A DNA stretch of 64,000 nucleotides from contig JAEWGW010000026.1 in the NCBI GenBank assembly GCA_023388055.1, forward strand, positions 110,390 through 174,389, written 5' to 3'. Under the pieces are notes generated by a model, which did no database searches, had not been told where the DNA came from, and saw only the letters and a list, made by a program, of their open reading frames with translations. The position numbers and the translations under genes were made by a program. Positions 16,226 to 25,464 of the stretch are shown here, in pieces. The stretch's first letter is position 1; each line of letters begins with the position of its first letter. The DNA comes from Bacillota bacterium (GTDB lineage Bacteria > Bacillota > Bacilli > Paenibacillales > NBRC-103111).

Positions 16226-18241
16226 ATGCAATCCACAGGCAGGCGTTTGCTCGGCTACGCTTTGCTGTACAAGAAAATGATTATCTTTGCCCTTGTGTTT
16301 CTGGCTTTGGCGGTAAGCACGGAAATGGCCGGGCCCATCATTGCCAAACGAATGATTGATACCCATATCATGGGCATTGAGAATACGTGGTATCAGGTGT
16401 CTGAAAAGGATGATTACACCGCGGAATACAACGGAGCCTACTATAAACGCCAGGATCATGTTGAAGCCGGAGAAGCCCAAGGGGCGGCCGGGGAGATCCT
16501 GCAAATCGGCCGGACCTATTATTGGCTGGATGGACAGGTGCGTACGGACGGGCGCAAAACCGCTGACAGCGGTACGGTCACCATCGAAGGGGATTGGGGC
16601 AGCGCCAGCTATCCGGCGAAGGCATTGTCTGCTGCGGAGCTGTATCCCTTCTACCGTCCGGAGATCCCTGCGCTGCTTCTGTCGGCGGCGGCCTACTTCG
16701 GCCTTCTGGTGGTAGGAGCAGGCTTTACCTATGGTCAGCGGCTGTTTCTGCAGACCAGTGCCAACAGGATCGTCAAGCGGATGCGGGATGATGTGTTTGC
16801 CCGGCTTCAACGGCTGCCGGTAAGCTACTTTGACCGCCTGCCTGCAGGTAAAATCGTCTCCCGGGTCACGAATGATACCGAGGCGGTCCGCGAGCTGTTT
16901 GTGGCGGTGCTGGCGAACTTCTTTACCGGCATTATTTATATTGCGGCGATTCTTACCGCCTTGTTCCTGTTGAATGTGCGGCTGGCGCTGATCGCCGTGC
17001 CCATCGTGCCGATCCTGGTCATTTGGATTGCGCTGTACCGCCGTTATGCAGGCCGGTACAATAAAGCCATCCGTTCGAAAATCTCCGACATCAACGGTAT
17101 GATCAACGAATCCATTCAAGGGATGCCGATTATTAAGGCATTCCGGCGGGAGCCCTCCATCAACGGGGAGTTCGAGGCTCATAACGGGGCGCTGTACGGC
17201 TACCAAAGCAAGCTCCTGAATCTGAATTCGCTCACCTCGCATAATCTGGTGAACCTGGTCCGCAACGTGCTGTTTCTGGTCCTGATCCTGACCTTCTGGA
17301 AGGGTTCCTTTGGTACGGGAGTGACGGTGGGTGTACTGTACGCATTCATCGATTATATGAACCGGATGTTCCAGCCTATTGTGGGTATTGTGAACCAGCT
17401 GACCAATCTGGAATCGGCCAGAGTGTCTGCTGAGCGGGTATTCCAGCTGCTGGATGAACAAGGTGACGAGGTAGCGGAGGGGACCATCCCCCGGTATAAG
17501 GGAGAGGTGGCGTTCCACAATGTTTTCTTTGCTTACAAAGATGAGGAATGGGTGCTGAAGGATATCCGGTTTCAGGCGGCACAAGGAGAAACGGTGGCGC
17601 TGGTAGGCCATACGGGGTCAGGGAAAAGCTCCATAATGAATTTGCTTTTCCGCTTTTACGACGTCCAGCAGGGAAGCATCACCATCGACGGCCGGGATAT
17701 CCGGGATTTGCCCCGCCAGCACCTCCGGGCCCATATGGGCATCGTGCTCCAGGATCCGTTTATGTTCACCGGAACCATCGCCTCCAATGTCAGTCTGGAT
17801 GATCCTTCCATCAGCCGGGAAAGCGTCATTCAGGCCTTGAAGGATGTGGGTGCTTATGACATGTTCATGAAGTTCCCGCGGGGCATTGACGAACCGGTTG
17901 TGGAAAAGGGCAGTACCCTATCGTTAGGGCAGCGCCAGCTGATTTCCTTTGCCCGGGCGTTGGCCTTTAATCCTGCCATTCTTATTCTGGATGAAGCCAC
18001 GGCAAGCATCGATTCCGAAACGGAAAGCTTGATCCAGAAGGCGCTGGATGTGGTCAAACAAGGCAGAACCACCTTTGTGATTGCCCACCGGCTGTCCACC
18101 ATCCGGCAAGCGGATCAAATTCTGGTGCTGGATCACGGCAGGATTGCGGAGCGGGGGAACCATGACCAGCTCATGACTATCGAGGGCAAATACTTCGGCA
18201 TGTACCAGCTGCAATCGGGTTTTGCCGCTGCAGTCACATAA
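16226..18241 (+). CDS. bmrD: Multidrug ABC exporter half-transporter (BmrD/YheH-like)
   Basis: The 671-residue partner of BmrC. Its extra length is an extracytoplasmic insertion of roughly 100 residues between the first two membrane helices (about 45-140), a hallmark of YheH/BmrD. Walker A is GHTGSGKSS, Walker B LILDEATASID has the catalytic Glu, and the signature is the non-canonical LSLGQRQ. Together with BmrC this gives one consensus and one degenerate ATP site. AAGGGGTG at about 16211-16218 sets the ATG. A structured tandem repeat lies immediately upstream. Confidence 0.9.
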   Translation: MQSTGRRLLGYALLYKKMIIFALVFLALAVSTEMAGPIIAKRMIDTHIMGIENTWYQVSEKDDYTAEYNGAYYKRQDHVEAGEAQGAAGEILQIGRTYYWLDGQVRTDGRKTADSGTVTIEGDWGSASYPAKALSAAELYPFYRPEIPALLLSAAAYFGLLVVGAGFTYGQRLFLQTSANRIVKRMRDDVFARLQRLPVSYFDRLPAGKIVSRVTNDTEAVRELFVAVLANFFTGIIYIAAILTALFLLNVRLALIAVPIVPILVIWIALYRRYAGRYNKAIRSKISDINGMINESIQGMPIIKAFRREPSINGEFEAHNGALYGYQSKLLNLNSLTSHNLVNLVRNVLFLVLILTFWKGSFGTGVTVGVLYAFIDYMNRMFQPIVGIVNQLTNLESARVSAERVFQLLDEQGDEVAEGTIPRYKGEVAFHNVFFAYKDEEWVLKDIRFQAAQGETVALVGHTGSGKSSIMNLLFRFYDVQQGSITIDGRDIRDLPRQHLRAHMGIVLQDPFMFTGTIASNVSLDDPSISRESVIQALKDVGAYDMFMKFPRGIDEPVVEKGSTLSLGQRQLISFARALAFNPAILILDEATASIDSETESLIQKALDVVKQGRTTFVIAHRLSTIRQADQILVLDHGRIAERGNHDQLMTIEGKYFGMYQLQSGFAAAVT

Positions 18242-18277
18242 AACGATGAATGGGATTGTATAGGAGAAATTACACAT

Positions 18278-18838
18278 ATGGATGTTATACGATGTGATTG
18301 GGCAAACAAATCCGAATTGGAAAAGAATTACCATGATACCCAATGGGGAAAACCGGTCCATAATGACAAAGAGCTGTTCAAGATGCTTATTTTGGAGGGA
18401 AAGCAAGCTGGTTTAAGCTGGGCCACCATTTTAACCAAGATGAATACTCTTTGTCAGGCATTCGATCATTTCGACCCGGATAAGCTCATTACATTCGATG
18501 AGAGTCGAATAGAAGCGCTGTTAAGAAATGACGGTATTATAAAAAACCGCTTAAAAGTGAACGCGGTCATCCATAATGCCAACATGTATTTCCTTTTATG
18601 TGAAAAATACGGGTCATTAGATGCTTTTCTCTGGAGTTATGTGGATTATCAACCCATCATTAATCATTGGGAAACAAGATCCGATGTACCGGCAAACACT
18701 TCCTTATCGGATAAAATCAGTATGCAGTTAAAAAAAGAGGGCTTTAAATTTGTGGGGACAACCACCATATACGCCCTCATGCAATCCATAGGTATGGTCA
18801 ATGACCATCTGACATCCTGCAGCTTCCGCAATGCGTAA
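18278..18838 (+). CDS. tag: DNA-3-methyladenine glycosylase I
   Basis: A 186-residue Tag enzyme, which removes 3-methyladenine from alkylated DNA. Family motifs are visible: RCDWANKS, HDTQWGKP, LEGKQAGLSWATIL with the catalytic-pocket Glu, and the C-terminal NDHLTSC zinc ligands that pair with the N-terminal Cys and His. The gene is visibly AT-richer than its neighbours (the 60 bases at 18541-18600 are 37% GC), which suggests separate acquisition. It has its own terminator and lies 36 bases after bmrD. Confidence 0.93.
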   Translation: MDVIRCDWANKSELEKNYHDTQWGKPVHNDKELFKMLILEGKQAGLSWATILTKMNTLCQAFDHFDPDKLITFDESRIEALLRNDGIIKNRLKVNAVIHNANMYFLLCEKYGSLDAFLWSYVDYQPIINHWETRSDVPANTSLSDKISMQLKKEGFKFVGTTTIYALMQSIGMVNDHLTSCSFRNA

Positions 18839-18868
18839 ACGGGTTTTTAACTCAATCTGTAGCTACAA

Positions 18869-18897
18869 CATCGGGCCGCTTTGGTCCGGTGTTTTCG
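18869..18897 (+). terminator. Terminator after tag
   Basis: CATCGGGCC-GCTTT-GGTCCGGTG forms a 9-bp stem with two G-T pairs, followed by TTTTCGTTT. Confidence 0.75.
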
Positions 18898-18923
18898 TTT
18901 ATTCCTGAAGAAACACTTGTCTA

Positions 18924-18932
18924 TGCTATAAT
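18924..18932 (+). promoter_or_regulatory. Extended -10 promoter of the sir2-methyltransferase operon
   Basis: TGCTATAAT is a perfect extended -10 element. No good -35 hexamer is seen, which is common for extended -10 promoters. It lies about 45 bases before the sir2 start. Confidence 0.6.
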
Positions 18933-18976
18933 AATAGCAATCTTTGGATAAGTGCACACAAGGGAGGAGAATCGGC

Positions 18977-19738
18977 ATGCCGGAAAAAAAGCAAACGTTG
19001 GAGACGCTTCGTGAATGGATCAGTCTAAGCAGCCGGATCGTGTTTTTTGGCGGGGCCGGCACCTCTACGGAAAGCCAGATTCCCGATTTCAGGTCCGCAA
19101 CGGGACTGTATCAAACGGAAAGCCGGCAAGCCTATTCACCGGAGGAGATGCTATCCAGAAGCTTTTTCTTCACCCATCCGGAGGAATTCTACACCTTCTA
19201 CAAAACCAAGATGCTGTATCCCGATGCCAAGCCGAATTTAGCTCATAAAGCACTGGCCGAGCTGGAAAGGCGGGGCAAGCTGGAGGCGGTCATTACCCAG
19301 AATATTGACGGCCTGCATCAATTGGGCGGCAGCAAACGGGTGTTGGAGCTGCATGGCTCCGTACACCGCAATGGATGCTTGAGCTGCGGCGCGGGTTACA
19401 CCTTGACCGAATTGCTGGCCATTCAAGGGACCGTCCCCCGCTGCAAAAATTGCGGCGGCCTCATTAAACCGGATGTAGTCCTTTATGAGGAGCAGCTGGA
19501 TTCGGATATTCTCCATCAGTCGGTGAATGCCATCCGGGAGGCGGACATGCTGATTGTTGGCGGCACCTCGCTGACGGTCAATCCCGCTGCCGGACTGGTG
19601 CAATATTACCGCGGCAGCCGGCTGGTGCTAATCAACCAAACCGAAACGGCATACGACCGGTTCGCCCAGCTGGTGATCCGCGATCCCATCGGCGAAACCT
19701 TGGGCCAGGCCGTCTGGGGAGACGGCGTAAAGCTGTGA
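18977..19738 (+). CDS. Sir2-family NAD-dependent protein deacylase
   Basis: A 253-residue sirtuin. NAD-binding motifs GGAGTSTESQIPDFRS (25-40) and TQNIDGLHQ (108-115), the catalytic H126 in LHGSV, and a four-Cys zinc ribbon (C134, C137, C156, C159) are all present, so this is a classical deacylase rather than a stripped defence-type SIR2 domain. AGGGAGGAG sets ATG 18977. Its stop overlaps the GTG start of the methyltransferase by 4 bases, implying translational coupling with a DNA methyltransferase, an unusual pairing. Confidence 0.93.
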   Translation: MPEKKQTLETLREWISLSSRIVFFGGAGTSTESQIPDFRSATGLYQTESRQAYSPEEMLSRSFFFTHPEEFYTFYKTKMLYPDAKPNLAHKALAELERRGKLEAVITQNIDGLHQLGGSKRVLELHGSVHRNGCLSCGAGYTLTELLAIQGTVPRCKNCGGLIKPDVVLYEEQLDSDILHQSVNAIREADMLIVGGTSLTVNPAAGLVQYYRGSRLVLINQTETAYDRFAQLVIRDPIGETLGQAVWGDGVKL

Positions 19739-22575
19739 AGCGACAGTTCCACCGCAAGGTGGCCCACGAGCTCCGCAGGTTTTTGGAGGATGGGGGACGG
19801 GTATCTCCGGAGCAGGCCTCGGACGCTTTTATCCATTTGGTCATGGAGACAGCTTCACGGGCAGCGGGGGTTTCAGTTGAAACGTGGGTCGCCGGGAACA
19901 GCCTCCAGCCTTCTTTTCCCGATGTGTATCCAGCGGGGTTCAGGGACGAGGCTCTTTATTTATTAAGCGAAATTCCGGTTCAGGATTGGCGGCTGGACCC
20001 GCAGCTGCCGGGGTGGCTGTACCAGTATTGGCTCACACCGGAAAAAGACCGGCTGTTTCACATGTTTAAAGGTGGAGCAAAAGCCAGTCATGATGACATT
20101 CCTGCCGTCACGCAGCTTTTTACACCGGAATGGATCGCCCGTTATTTGACGGAAAATACACTGGGACGTTTATGGACCCGGTTATGCCCGGAAACCGGTC
20201 TTACCGGCCGCTGGACTTATTATGACCGGAGTGCCGATATAGAGGAATCCTTTGGCGCAACGGGTGGACCGGAGGAATGGACGGTCCTTGATCCGGCTTG
20301 CGGCTGCGGTCATCTGCTGGCGGCCGCCTTCGATGTTTTGATGGACATACACCTTGAAGCCGGAATAGAACCGGTACAGGCCGTGCGGATGATTCTGAAC
20401 CGCCAGTTGTTTGGCCTGGATATCGATCCCAAGGCGGTGGACATATGCCGCTTTATCCTGCTGCAAAAGGCTGCTGCCGTGGCACCTTCTATTGTCCATG
20501 AGGATGTGGAATGGGGTATAGAAGCAATTACCCGGGATAAAGGATACCGCTTTGGCAGCTTGGACAAAGGTGAACCGAAAGCGGTGTCACCCGGGGAGGC
20601 CGGGACTTCGTCCGCAGCAGACCACTACAGATTATTAAGCAGAAAGCATCATGCCGTTATCACCAATCCTCCATATCTGGGTCGGCGGAATATGGATAAG
20701 GAGCTGGGTGATTTCCTCGATCAATCTTATCCCCGGACCTCCGCGGACCTGTTCGCCGCTTTCCTGGAGCGGTGTTTGGAATTCCTGTGCCCATTCGGAT
20801 ATTTCGGTGCTATTACTCCGCAATCGTGGATGTTTCTCTCTGGCTTTGAGGAGCTGCGCACCGGTATATTGACCCGGGAAACCCTTGTCAGCCTGCTGCA
20901 TTTGGGAGCAAGGGCCTTCGCGGATAACAACGGTCAGGTGGTGCAGACGGTGAGCTTTGTCCTGCACAACACGCCGCCTTCCCCCAATGCTGCGGGCAGC
21001 TTTTGGAAGCTGACGGAAGGGCCCTCCTCCCACAAGGAGGAGGTCTACAAACGCAATAACTGTGGGAATACCGCTTCATATAAAGCTCCCCAAGCCATGT
21101 TCCGGCAAATACCGGGAATGCGGATGGCCTATGAGCTGTCTGAGGAGTGGGCGCTGCTGTTTCGGCGATTTCCGCCTCTGGACCGGTACTATGCGGTCAA
21201 AAAAGGAATGGATACCGGCTGCAATGACCGGTATGTCCGGTTATGGCATGAGGTACCGCAGGAGCAATTAAGCTTCCGCTGCGCCGACCCGTCGTTGGCC
21301 CATTGGTTTCCGTATGCCAAAGGAGGCGGCCCGCAAAAATGGTACGGCAATCATTATTTCGTGGTTTTCTGGCGGAATAACGGAGAGGCCATCCGCAAGG
21401 ACAGCCGGTCCAATCTTCGGAATTACGCTTATTTTGGCCGACAGGGGATTACCTGGTCTACGGTTTCCACGGGAAAGCCGGGCTTCCGGCTGCTGGAGCG
21501 GGGGTTTCTTTTCGACAACGGCGGCTCCTGTCTGTTTCCCGAAGAGGGAAGGGAGGAAACCCTTCCTGCGCTGCTGGCTTATCTGAACTCGGAATTTACC
21601 GCCATACTGCTGTCCCAGATGAACCCGACCTTGAACATCCAGCCGGGAGACGTGGCGCGTCTTCCGCTTGACGAGGCGCTGCTGCATGATCCCCGCATGA
21701 CGGAGCTGGGTGAGGCTTGCCTGCGTCTCGCCAAAGCGGAATGGGATGAATCGGAGCGTTCCTGCGATTATGCGGGACATTCGGCGGCCCATTCCTGCCG
21801 GGAGGATACAGTGGAGGCCAGCCTTCAGCGGAGCTGGGAGCTGCGCTGCCGGAGAACTGCCGAGACGGAGAAGCTGGAGCAGGCTATCAACCGGCTGGTG
21901 TACGGACATTATGGGCTTAAGCCGCTGGCCGGGTACTCGGACGGGGAACATGAGGAAACGGAGCAGCCCGAGCTGAAGGAGACGGCCGAGTCCTTCCTGG
22001 CTTATGCGGCAGGCTGTATACTCGGGACATATTCCATGTTAACAACAGAAGACCCTTCATTCACCGGCTCCCCGCTGATTCCGGACACCGAATGGCTTCC
22101 TCAATTGAAGCTCTGGCTGGGCCGGATCTGGAGTCCTTGGGATACGGACAGCAATGTGGAGGTGATCGCCCGTTATTTGGGCATCCGCTCCAAGGAAAGC
22201 GTTGAACAGCGTCTCCGGCGGTATTTCTCCAGGGAGTGGTACCCCGCCCATTGCCGGGAATTCGGAGGATATCCCCGGTATTTGCGGATTTGCTCGGGGC
22301 CACGGCAAACCCTGTTAGCTTTTGTGTCTGCCTTTCGTCTCACGGAGGAGCTGGTGGATGAGGTTTATTCCTTATGCGTCCGGCGCAGGGAAGAGCTGCT
22401 GGAAGCCATACACGAAGCAGGTGAGTGGAGAGCGGATATGGAAGAGCTGGACGGCTTCGCACGGCGGCTGGAGGAATATCTGGACCCGCTCAGAGCAAGC
22501 AGGGGAAATCTTAGCCAGGGGGAAGGGGATACTCGGGCAATGATGGAACAGTACCGCGCTCTTTTCGATTGTTAA
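19735..22575 (+). CDS. PglX-like adenine-specific DNA methyltransferase (orphan)
   Basis: This 946-residue protein has the amino-methyltransferase motifs I (DPACGCGHLL, about residue 184) and IV (NPPY, about 311), with a PglX/Eco57I-like C-terminal region (GITWSTVSTGKPGFRL...FLFDNGGSC, then LNIQPGDVARLPL). PglX methylates adenine in BREX phage-defence systems. No brxA, brxB, brxC, pglZ or brxL gene is adjacent and no nuclease domain is obvious, so it is either a solitary modification enzyme or a one-protein restriction-modification enzyme. It is coupled to the Sir2 gene by a GTGA overlap. GTG start. Confidence 0.85.
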   Translation: MKRQFHRKVAHELRRFLEDGGRVSPEQASDAFIHLVMETASRAAGVSVETWVAGNSLQPSFPDVYPAGFRDEALYLLSEIPVQDWRLDPQLPGWLYQYWLTPEKDRLFHMFKGGAKASHDDIPAVTQLFTPEWIARYLTENTLGRLWTRLCPETGLTGRWTYYDRSADIEESFGATGGPEEWTVLDPACGCGHLLAAAFDVLMDIHLEAGIEPVQAVRMILNRQLFGLDIDPKAVDICRFILLQKAAAVAPSIVHEDVEWGIEAITRDKGYRFGSLDKGEPKAVSPGEAGTSSAADHYRLLSRKHHAVITNPPYLGRRNMDKELGDFLDQSYPRTSADLFAAFLERCLEFLCPFGYFGAITPQSWMFLSGFEELRTGILTRETLVSLLHLGARAFADNNGQVVQTVSFVLHNTPPSPNAAGSFWKLTEGPSSHKEEVYKRNNCGNTASYKAPQAMFRQIPGMRMAYELSEEWALLFRRFPPLDRYYAVKKGMDTGCNDRYVRLWHEVPQEQLSFRCADPSLAHWFPYAKGGGPQKWYGNHYFVVFWRNNGEAIRKDSRSNLRNYAYFGRQGITWSTVSTGKPGFRLLERGFLFDNGGSCLFPEEGREETLPALLAYLNSEFTAILLSQMNPTLNIQPGDVARLPLDEALLHDPRMTELGEACLRLAKAEWDESERSCDYAGHSAAHSCREDTVEASLQRSWELRCRRTAETEKLEQAINRLVYGHYGLKPLAGYSDGEHEETEQPELKETAESFLAYAAGCILGTYSMLTTEDPSFTGSPLIPDTEWLPQLKLWLGRIWSPWDTDSNVEVIARYLGIRSKESVEQRLRRYFSREWYPAHCREFGGYPRYLRICSGPRQTLLAFVSAFRLTEELVDEVYSLCVRRREELLEAIHEAGEWRADMEELDGFARRLEEYLDPLRASRGNLSQGEGDTRAMMEQYRALFDC

Positions 22576-22635
22576 TGCCATTTGTGACTGTTTCATGTAA
22601 GATAGAAGGAGCATGAAACAAAGGAGTGCAGGCAA

Positions 22636-23310
22636 GTGGCTATTTTACATAACGATTGGCTTCCCATGCTGGAGCAGGAATTTGAAAAGCCCTATTATCT
22701 GTCCTTGCGCAAATATCTGGCGGAGGAATACCGGCAGGCGATTGTGTATCCCGATATGTTCGATATTTATTCCGCCTTTCACTTGACGGATTACAGCCAG
22801 GTGAAGGCGGTTATTCTCGGTCAGGACCCCTACCACGGACCTGGACAGGCTCATGGGCTCAGCTTTTCCGTAAAGCCGGGTATCGCCGTCCCGCCTTCTC
22901 TGCAGAACATCTACAAGGAGCTGCGCGATGATATCGGCTGCCCCATCCCGAACCACGGGCACCTGGCCCATTGGGCCAAGGAAGGGGTATTGATGCTGAA
23001 CGCTGTCCTCACGGTACGCAAGGACACCCCCAATTCCCACCGGGGCATCGGCTGGGAGGAATTTACGGGCAAGGTGATATCCGTTCTGAATGAACGGGAG
23101 GAGCCGGTTGTTTTTATCCTGTGGGGCAAGAATGCCCAGGAGAAGCTGCCGCTTATCACCAATCCCCGGCATTTGATTATCCAGTCGGCCCATCCCAGCC
23201 CTTTTGCGGCAAACCGGGGCTTTTTTGGCAGCAAACCCTTTTCCCGGACCAATGCCTTCCTGCGCGCCAAGGGAATCGGGGAGATCGACTGGGCCATTCC
23301 CAATCTGTAA
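22636..23310 (+). CDS. ung: Uracil-DNA glycosylase (family 1)
   Basis: The 224-residue enzyme removes uracil from DNA. The catalytic water-activating Asp is in GQDPYHGPGQAHGLSFSV, the uracil-binding segment LMLNAVLTV and the minor-groove HPSPFAANRGFFGSKPFS loop with its catalytic His are intact. AAAGGAGTG precedes a GTG start. It follows the methyltransferase by 60 bases, so read-through from that operon is possible. Confidence 0.97.
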   Translation: MAILHNDWLPMLEQEFEKPYYLSLRKYLAEEYRQAIVYPDMFDIYSAFHLTDYSQVKAVILGQDPYHGPGQAHGLSFSVKPGIAVPPSLQNIYKELRDDIGCPIPNHGHLAHWAKEGVLMLNAVLTVRKDTPNSHRGIGWEEFTGKVISVLNEREEPVVFILWGKNAQEKLPLITNPRHLIIQSAHPSPFAANRGFFGSKPFSRTNAFLRAKGIGEIDWAIPNL

Positions 23311-23328
23311 GTTAAGGAGACGAACCGG

Positions 23329-24165
23329 ATGCAAGGTTGGTTGAAGCAGAGTCTTCGCCGCATCCCCCTGGTCACTCCCCTCCGCGTAAGACAGCTGCAA
23401 TGGGGAAGAAACATCGCAGATTGGCGCCAGGGTATACGTTTTGCCGGGAAAATCGGCTCGCCCTCATTTTCCCATAGGATTCTTAAGCATAAGTCTCTGA
23501 TTTTCCGGCCGCTGGCAGGGACCGACCCGCAATTGCAGCATAACAAGGCGGTTAATCTGGGCATCAGCATCAAGGAGATTGACGGAGTGGTGATCCGGCC
23601 CGGGGAAACCTTTTCCCTATGGAAGCTGGTTGGGCGGCCCACAGCCAAGAAGGGGTATCTGGAAGGGTTAACCATATCCGGCGGCCAAGTCGGGTCCGGG
23701 ACCGGAGGCGGGTTATGCCAGCTGGCGAACCTGATCTTTTGGCTTGGAATGCATACCCCCTTGGAGGTGGCTGAGCGCCATCACCACAGCTTTGACCTGT
23801 TTCCGGACAACCAGCGGACCCTTCCCTTCGGCAGCGGGACAACCATTTTTTACAACTATCTCGACCTCCGTTTCTATAACCCGACGGACATGGAATTTCA
23901 AATCCGTTTGTGGCTGTCCGAAAAGTTCCTGGAGGGGGATATCAAGAGCTCCCGGCCTATGGAACGGGAATACCGGATCGAGGAGCGCAACCACCGCTTC
24001 GAGCAGGAGGGGCAGATGTGGTACCGGAAGAATGAAATCTGGCGGCTGGTTCTGGACACCGGAACACAGACCGTACTGGAGGAGCGGCTGCTGATTCGCA
24101 ACCGCTCGGAGGTCCGCTACCAGCTCCAATCAGCGGAAGAGGCAGAGACTGCCGTCCGCAGTTGA
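23329..24165 (+). CDS. vanW: VanW-family protein
   Basis: A 278-residue member of the VanW family: the core GETFSLWKLVGRPTAKKGYLEG, GGQVGSGTGGGLCQLANLIFW, and RHHHSFD motifs are diagnostic. VanW is an accessory gene of some vancomycin-resistance clusters but is widespread in Gram-positives without van genes, and its activity is unknown. There is no vanHAX here. It lies 18 bases after ung and is followed by an acetyltransferase and a SanA-like protein, the latter also linked in other bacteria to envelope permeability for vancomycin. Confidence 0.9.
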   Translation: MQGWLKQSLRRIPLVTPLRVRQLQWGRNIADWRQGIRFAGKIGSPSFSHRILKHKSLIFRPLAGTDPQLQHNKAVNLGISIKEIDGVVIRPGETFSLWKLVGRPTAKKGYLEGLTISGGQVGSGTGGGLCQLANLIFWLGMHTPLEVAERHHHSFDLFPDNQRTLPFGSGTTIFYNYLDLRFYNPTDMEFQIRLWLSEKFLEGDIKSSRPMEREYRIEERNHRFEQEGQMWYRKNEIWRLVLDTGTQTVLEERLLIRNRSEVRYQLQSAEEAETAVRS

Positions 24166-24200
24166 ACGTTGTTTATCCCCGCATAAAAGGAGTACGTGTC

Positions 24201-24692
24201 ATGACGATGATTCGCGATGCTGTTCAAGGCGATGTGCCTGAAATTCTGGAGATTTATAACGATGCGGTAAGGAACCTGGCGGCTACCTTCGATCTGGAGG
24301 AGAAGACCCTGGAGGAACGGATGGACTGGTTCGGTCATTACGGCGGTGCTTATCCCCTTATCGTTGCGGAGGTGGACGGCAGGGTAGCCGGTTACAGCTC
24401 CTTGTCCAAATTCCGGGAGAAGGAAGCTTATAAATCCACAGTGGAGTTATCTTTATACATAGCGCCGGATTGCCGCGGCCGCGGTTTGGGCAAGGCATTA
24501 ATGGAGGAAATTCTCAAGCTGGCCAGGCAGAACGGCTTCCATACGGTAATCAGCGGGATTACGGCCGGCAATGAGGTCAGTGTCCGGCTGCATGAATATT
24601 TTTCATTCGATTATATCGGCAATTTCCGCGAGGTCGGCAAGAAATTCGGCGTGTGGCAGGATGTGCTGTTTTATCAGTTGCTGCTGGAGTAG
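24201..24692 (+). CDS. GNAT N-acetyltransferase (phosphinothricin acetyltransferase-like)
   Basis: A 163-residue GNAT enzyme. It begins with IRDAVQGDVPEILEIYNDAV, has LSLYIAPDCRGRGLGKALM, the acetyl-CoA pyrophosphate-binding loop (RGRGLG), and the NEVSVRLHEYFSFDYIGNFREVGKKFG segment typical of phosphinothricin/methionine-sulfone acetyltransferases (Pat/YncA). AAAGGAG sets ATG 24201 rather than the upstream ATG at 24162, which overlaps vanW. The physiological substrate may be methionine sulfone or a small amine. Confidence 0.88.
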   Translation: MTMIRDAVQGDVPEILEIYNDAVRNLAATFDLEEKTLEERMDWFGHYGGAYPLIVAEVDGRVAGYSSLSKFREKEAYKSTVELSLYIAPDCRGRGLGKALMEEILKLARQNGFHTVISGITAGNEVSVRLHEYFSFDYIGNFREVGKKFGVWQDVLFYQLLLE

Positions 24693-24700
24693 GGGCGGAT

Positions 24701-25369
24701 ATGTTCAAGTGGCTCCGTAGAATCGGTATCGCTCTTGTTGCAATAGTGGCTGCTGCAGCGGCCATTGTACTGTTTATTGACAGATTTGTGGTGGTCAGCG
24801 TGAAATCCAGGATTGTCGAGCCCGATGAGGCGCCGGATGCCACAGCCATTCTTGTCCTGGGGGCATCCGTTTTCGGCAACGGCCAGGTTTCGGATATCTT
24901 GAAGGACCGTCTGGATACGGCGCTGGAGCTGTACCGCAGCAAAAAAGCCAGCCGGATTCTGGTCAGCGGCGACCATGGCAGCGTGGATTATGATGAAGTG
25001 GGGACCATGAAGCGTTACCTGACAGACCGGAAGGTTCCCGCCTCCGCTATTTTTATGGACCATGCAGGCTTTTCCACCTACGAAAGCATGTACCGGGCCA
25101 AGGCCGTGTTTGATGTGGACCGGGTGATCATCGTGACCCAGCAGTACCATCTGAGCAGAGCTGTTTTTGTTGGCAAAAGCTTAGGGTTGGATGCTTACGG
25201 GGTGGCCGCGGACAAACGCTCTTACCGGGATATGGACAAATACAGGCTGCGTGAGGTCTTGGCCCGCAACAAGGATTTCTACCTGTCCCGCATCTGGAAG
25301 CCGGAACCGCCGGACCTGGGTGACAAAATTCCGATTACCGGGGATGGCCGGGTGACGGCGAATCCGTAA
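24701..25369 (+). CDS. SanA/YdcF-like DUF218 membrane protein
   Basis: The 222-residue protein has an N-terminal membrane anchor (about 8-28) and a DUF218 domain with the motifs ATAILVLGASV, ILVSGDHG, EVGTMKRYL, STYESM and IVTQQYHLSRAVF. This matches the SanA/YdcF family; SanA affects vancomycin sensitivity at high temperature in enterobacteria, probably via envelope carbohydrate. It follows the acetyltransferase by 8 bases in what looks like a vanW-GNAT-sanA operon. Confidence 0.87.
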   Translation: MFKWLRRIGIALVAIVAAAAAIVLFIDRFVVVSVKSRIVEPDEAPDATAILVLGASVFGNGQVSDILKDRLDTALELYRSKKASRILVSGDHGSVDYDEVGTMKRYLTDRKVPASAIFMDHAGFSTYESMYRAKAVFDVDRVIIVTQQYHLSRAVFVGKSLGLDAYGVAADKRSYRDMDKYRLREVLARNKDFYLSRIWKPEPPDLGDKIPITGDGRVTANP

Positions 25370-25398
25370 GGACCGTTTTTGGGGAAGGTTTTGAATTG

Positions 25399-25407
25399 TG
25401 TTATAAT
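25399..25407 (+). promoter_or_regulatory. Extended -10 promoter before the orphan ATPase gene
   Basis: TGTTATAAT gives an extended -10; TTGGGG 17 bases upstream is a weak -35. It would drive the ATPase and udk. Confidence 0.5.
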
Positions 25408-25464
25408 TTGGGGAAGACAAGTAAGGAGAGGCAAGTTACCGACAGAAAGGTGGAAAAACCGCAC

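Noticed and set aside
18977..22575. A complete BREX or Thoeris-like defence system
   Set aside because: No BREX core genes, no TIR or other effector genes. The Sir2 protein is a normal zinc-ribbon deacylase. Only the unusual pairing is reported.
23329..25369. Vancomycin-resistance cluster
   Set aside because: VanW and a SanA-like protein are present, but no ligase (VanA/B), VanH or VanX; these families occur widely without resistance.
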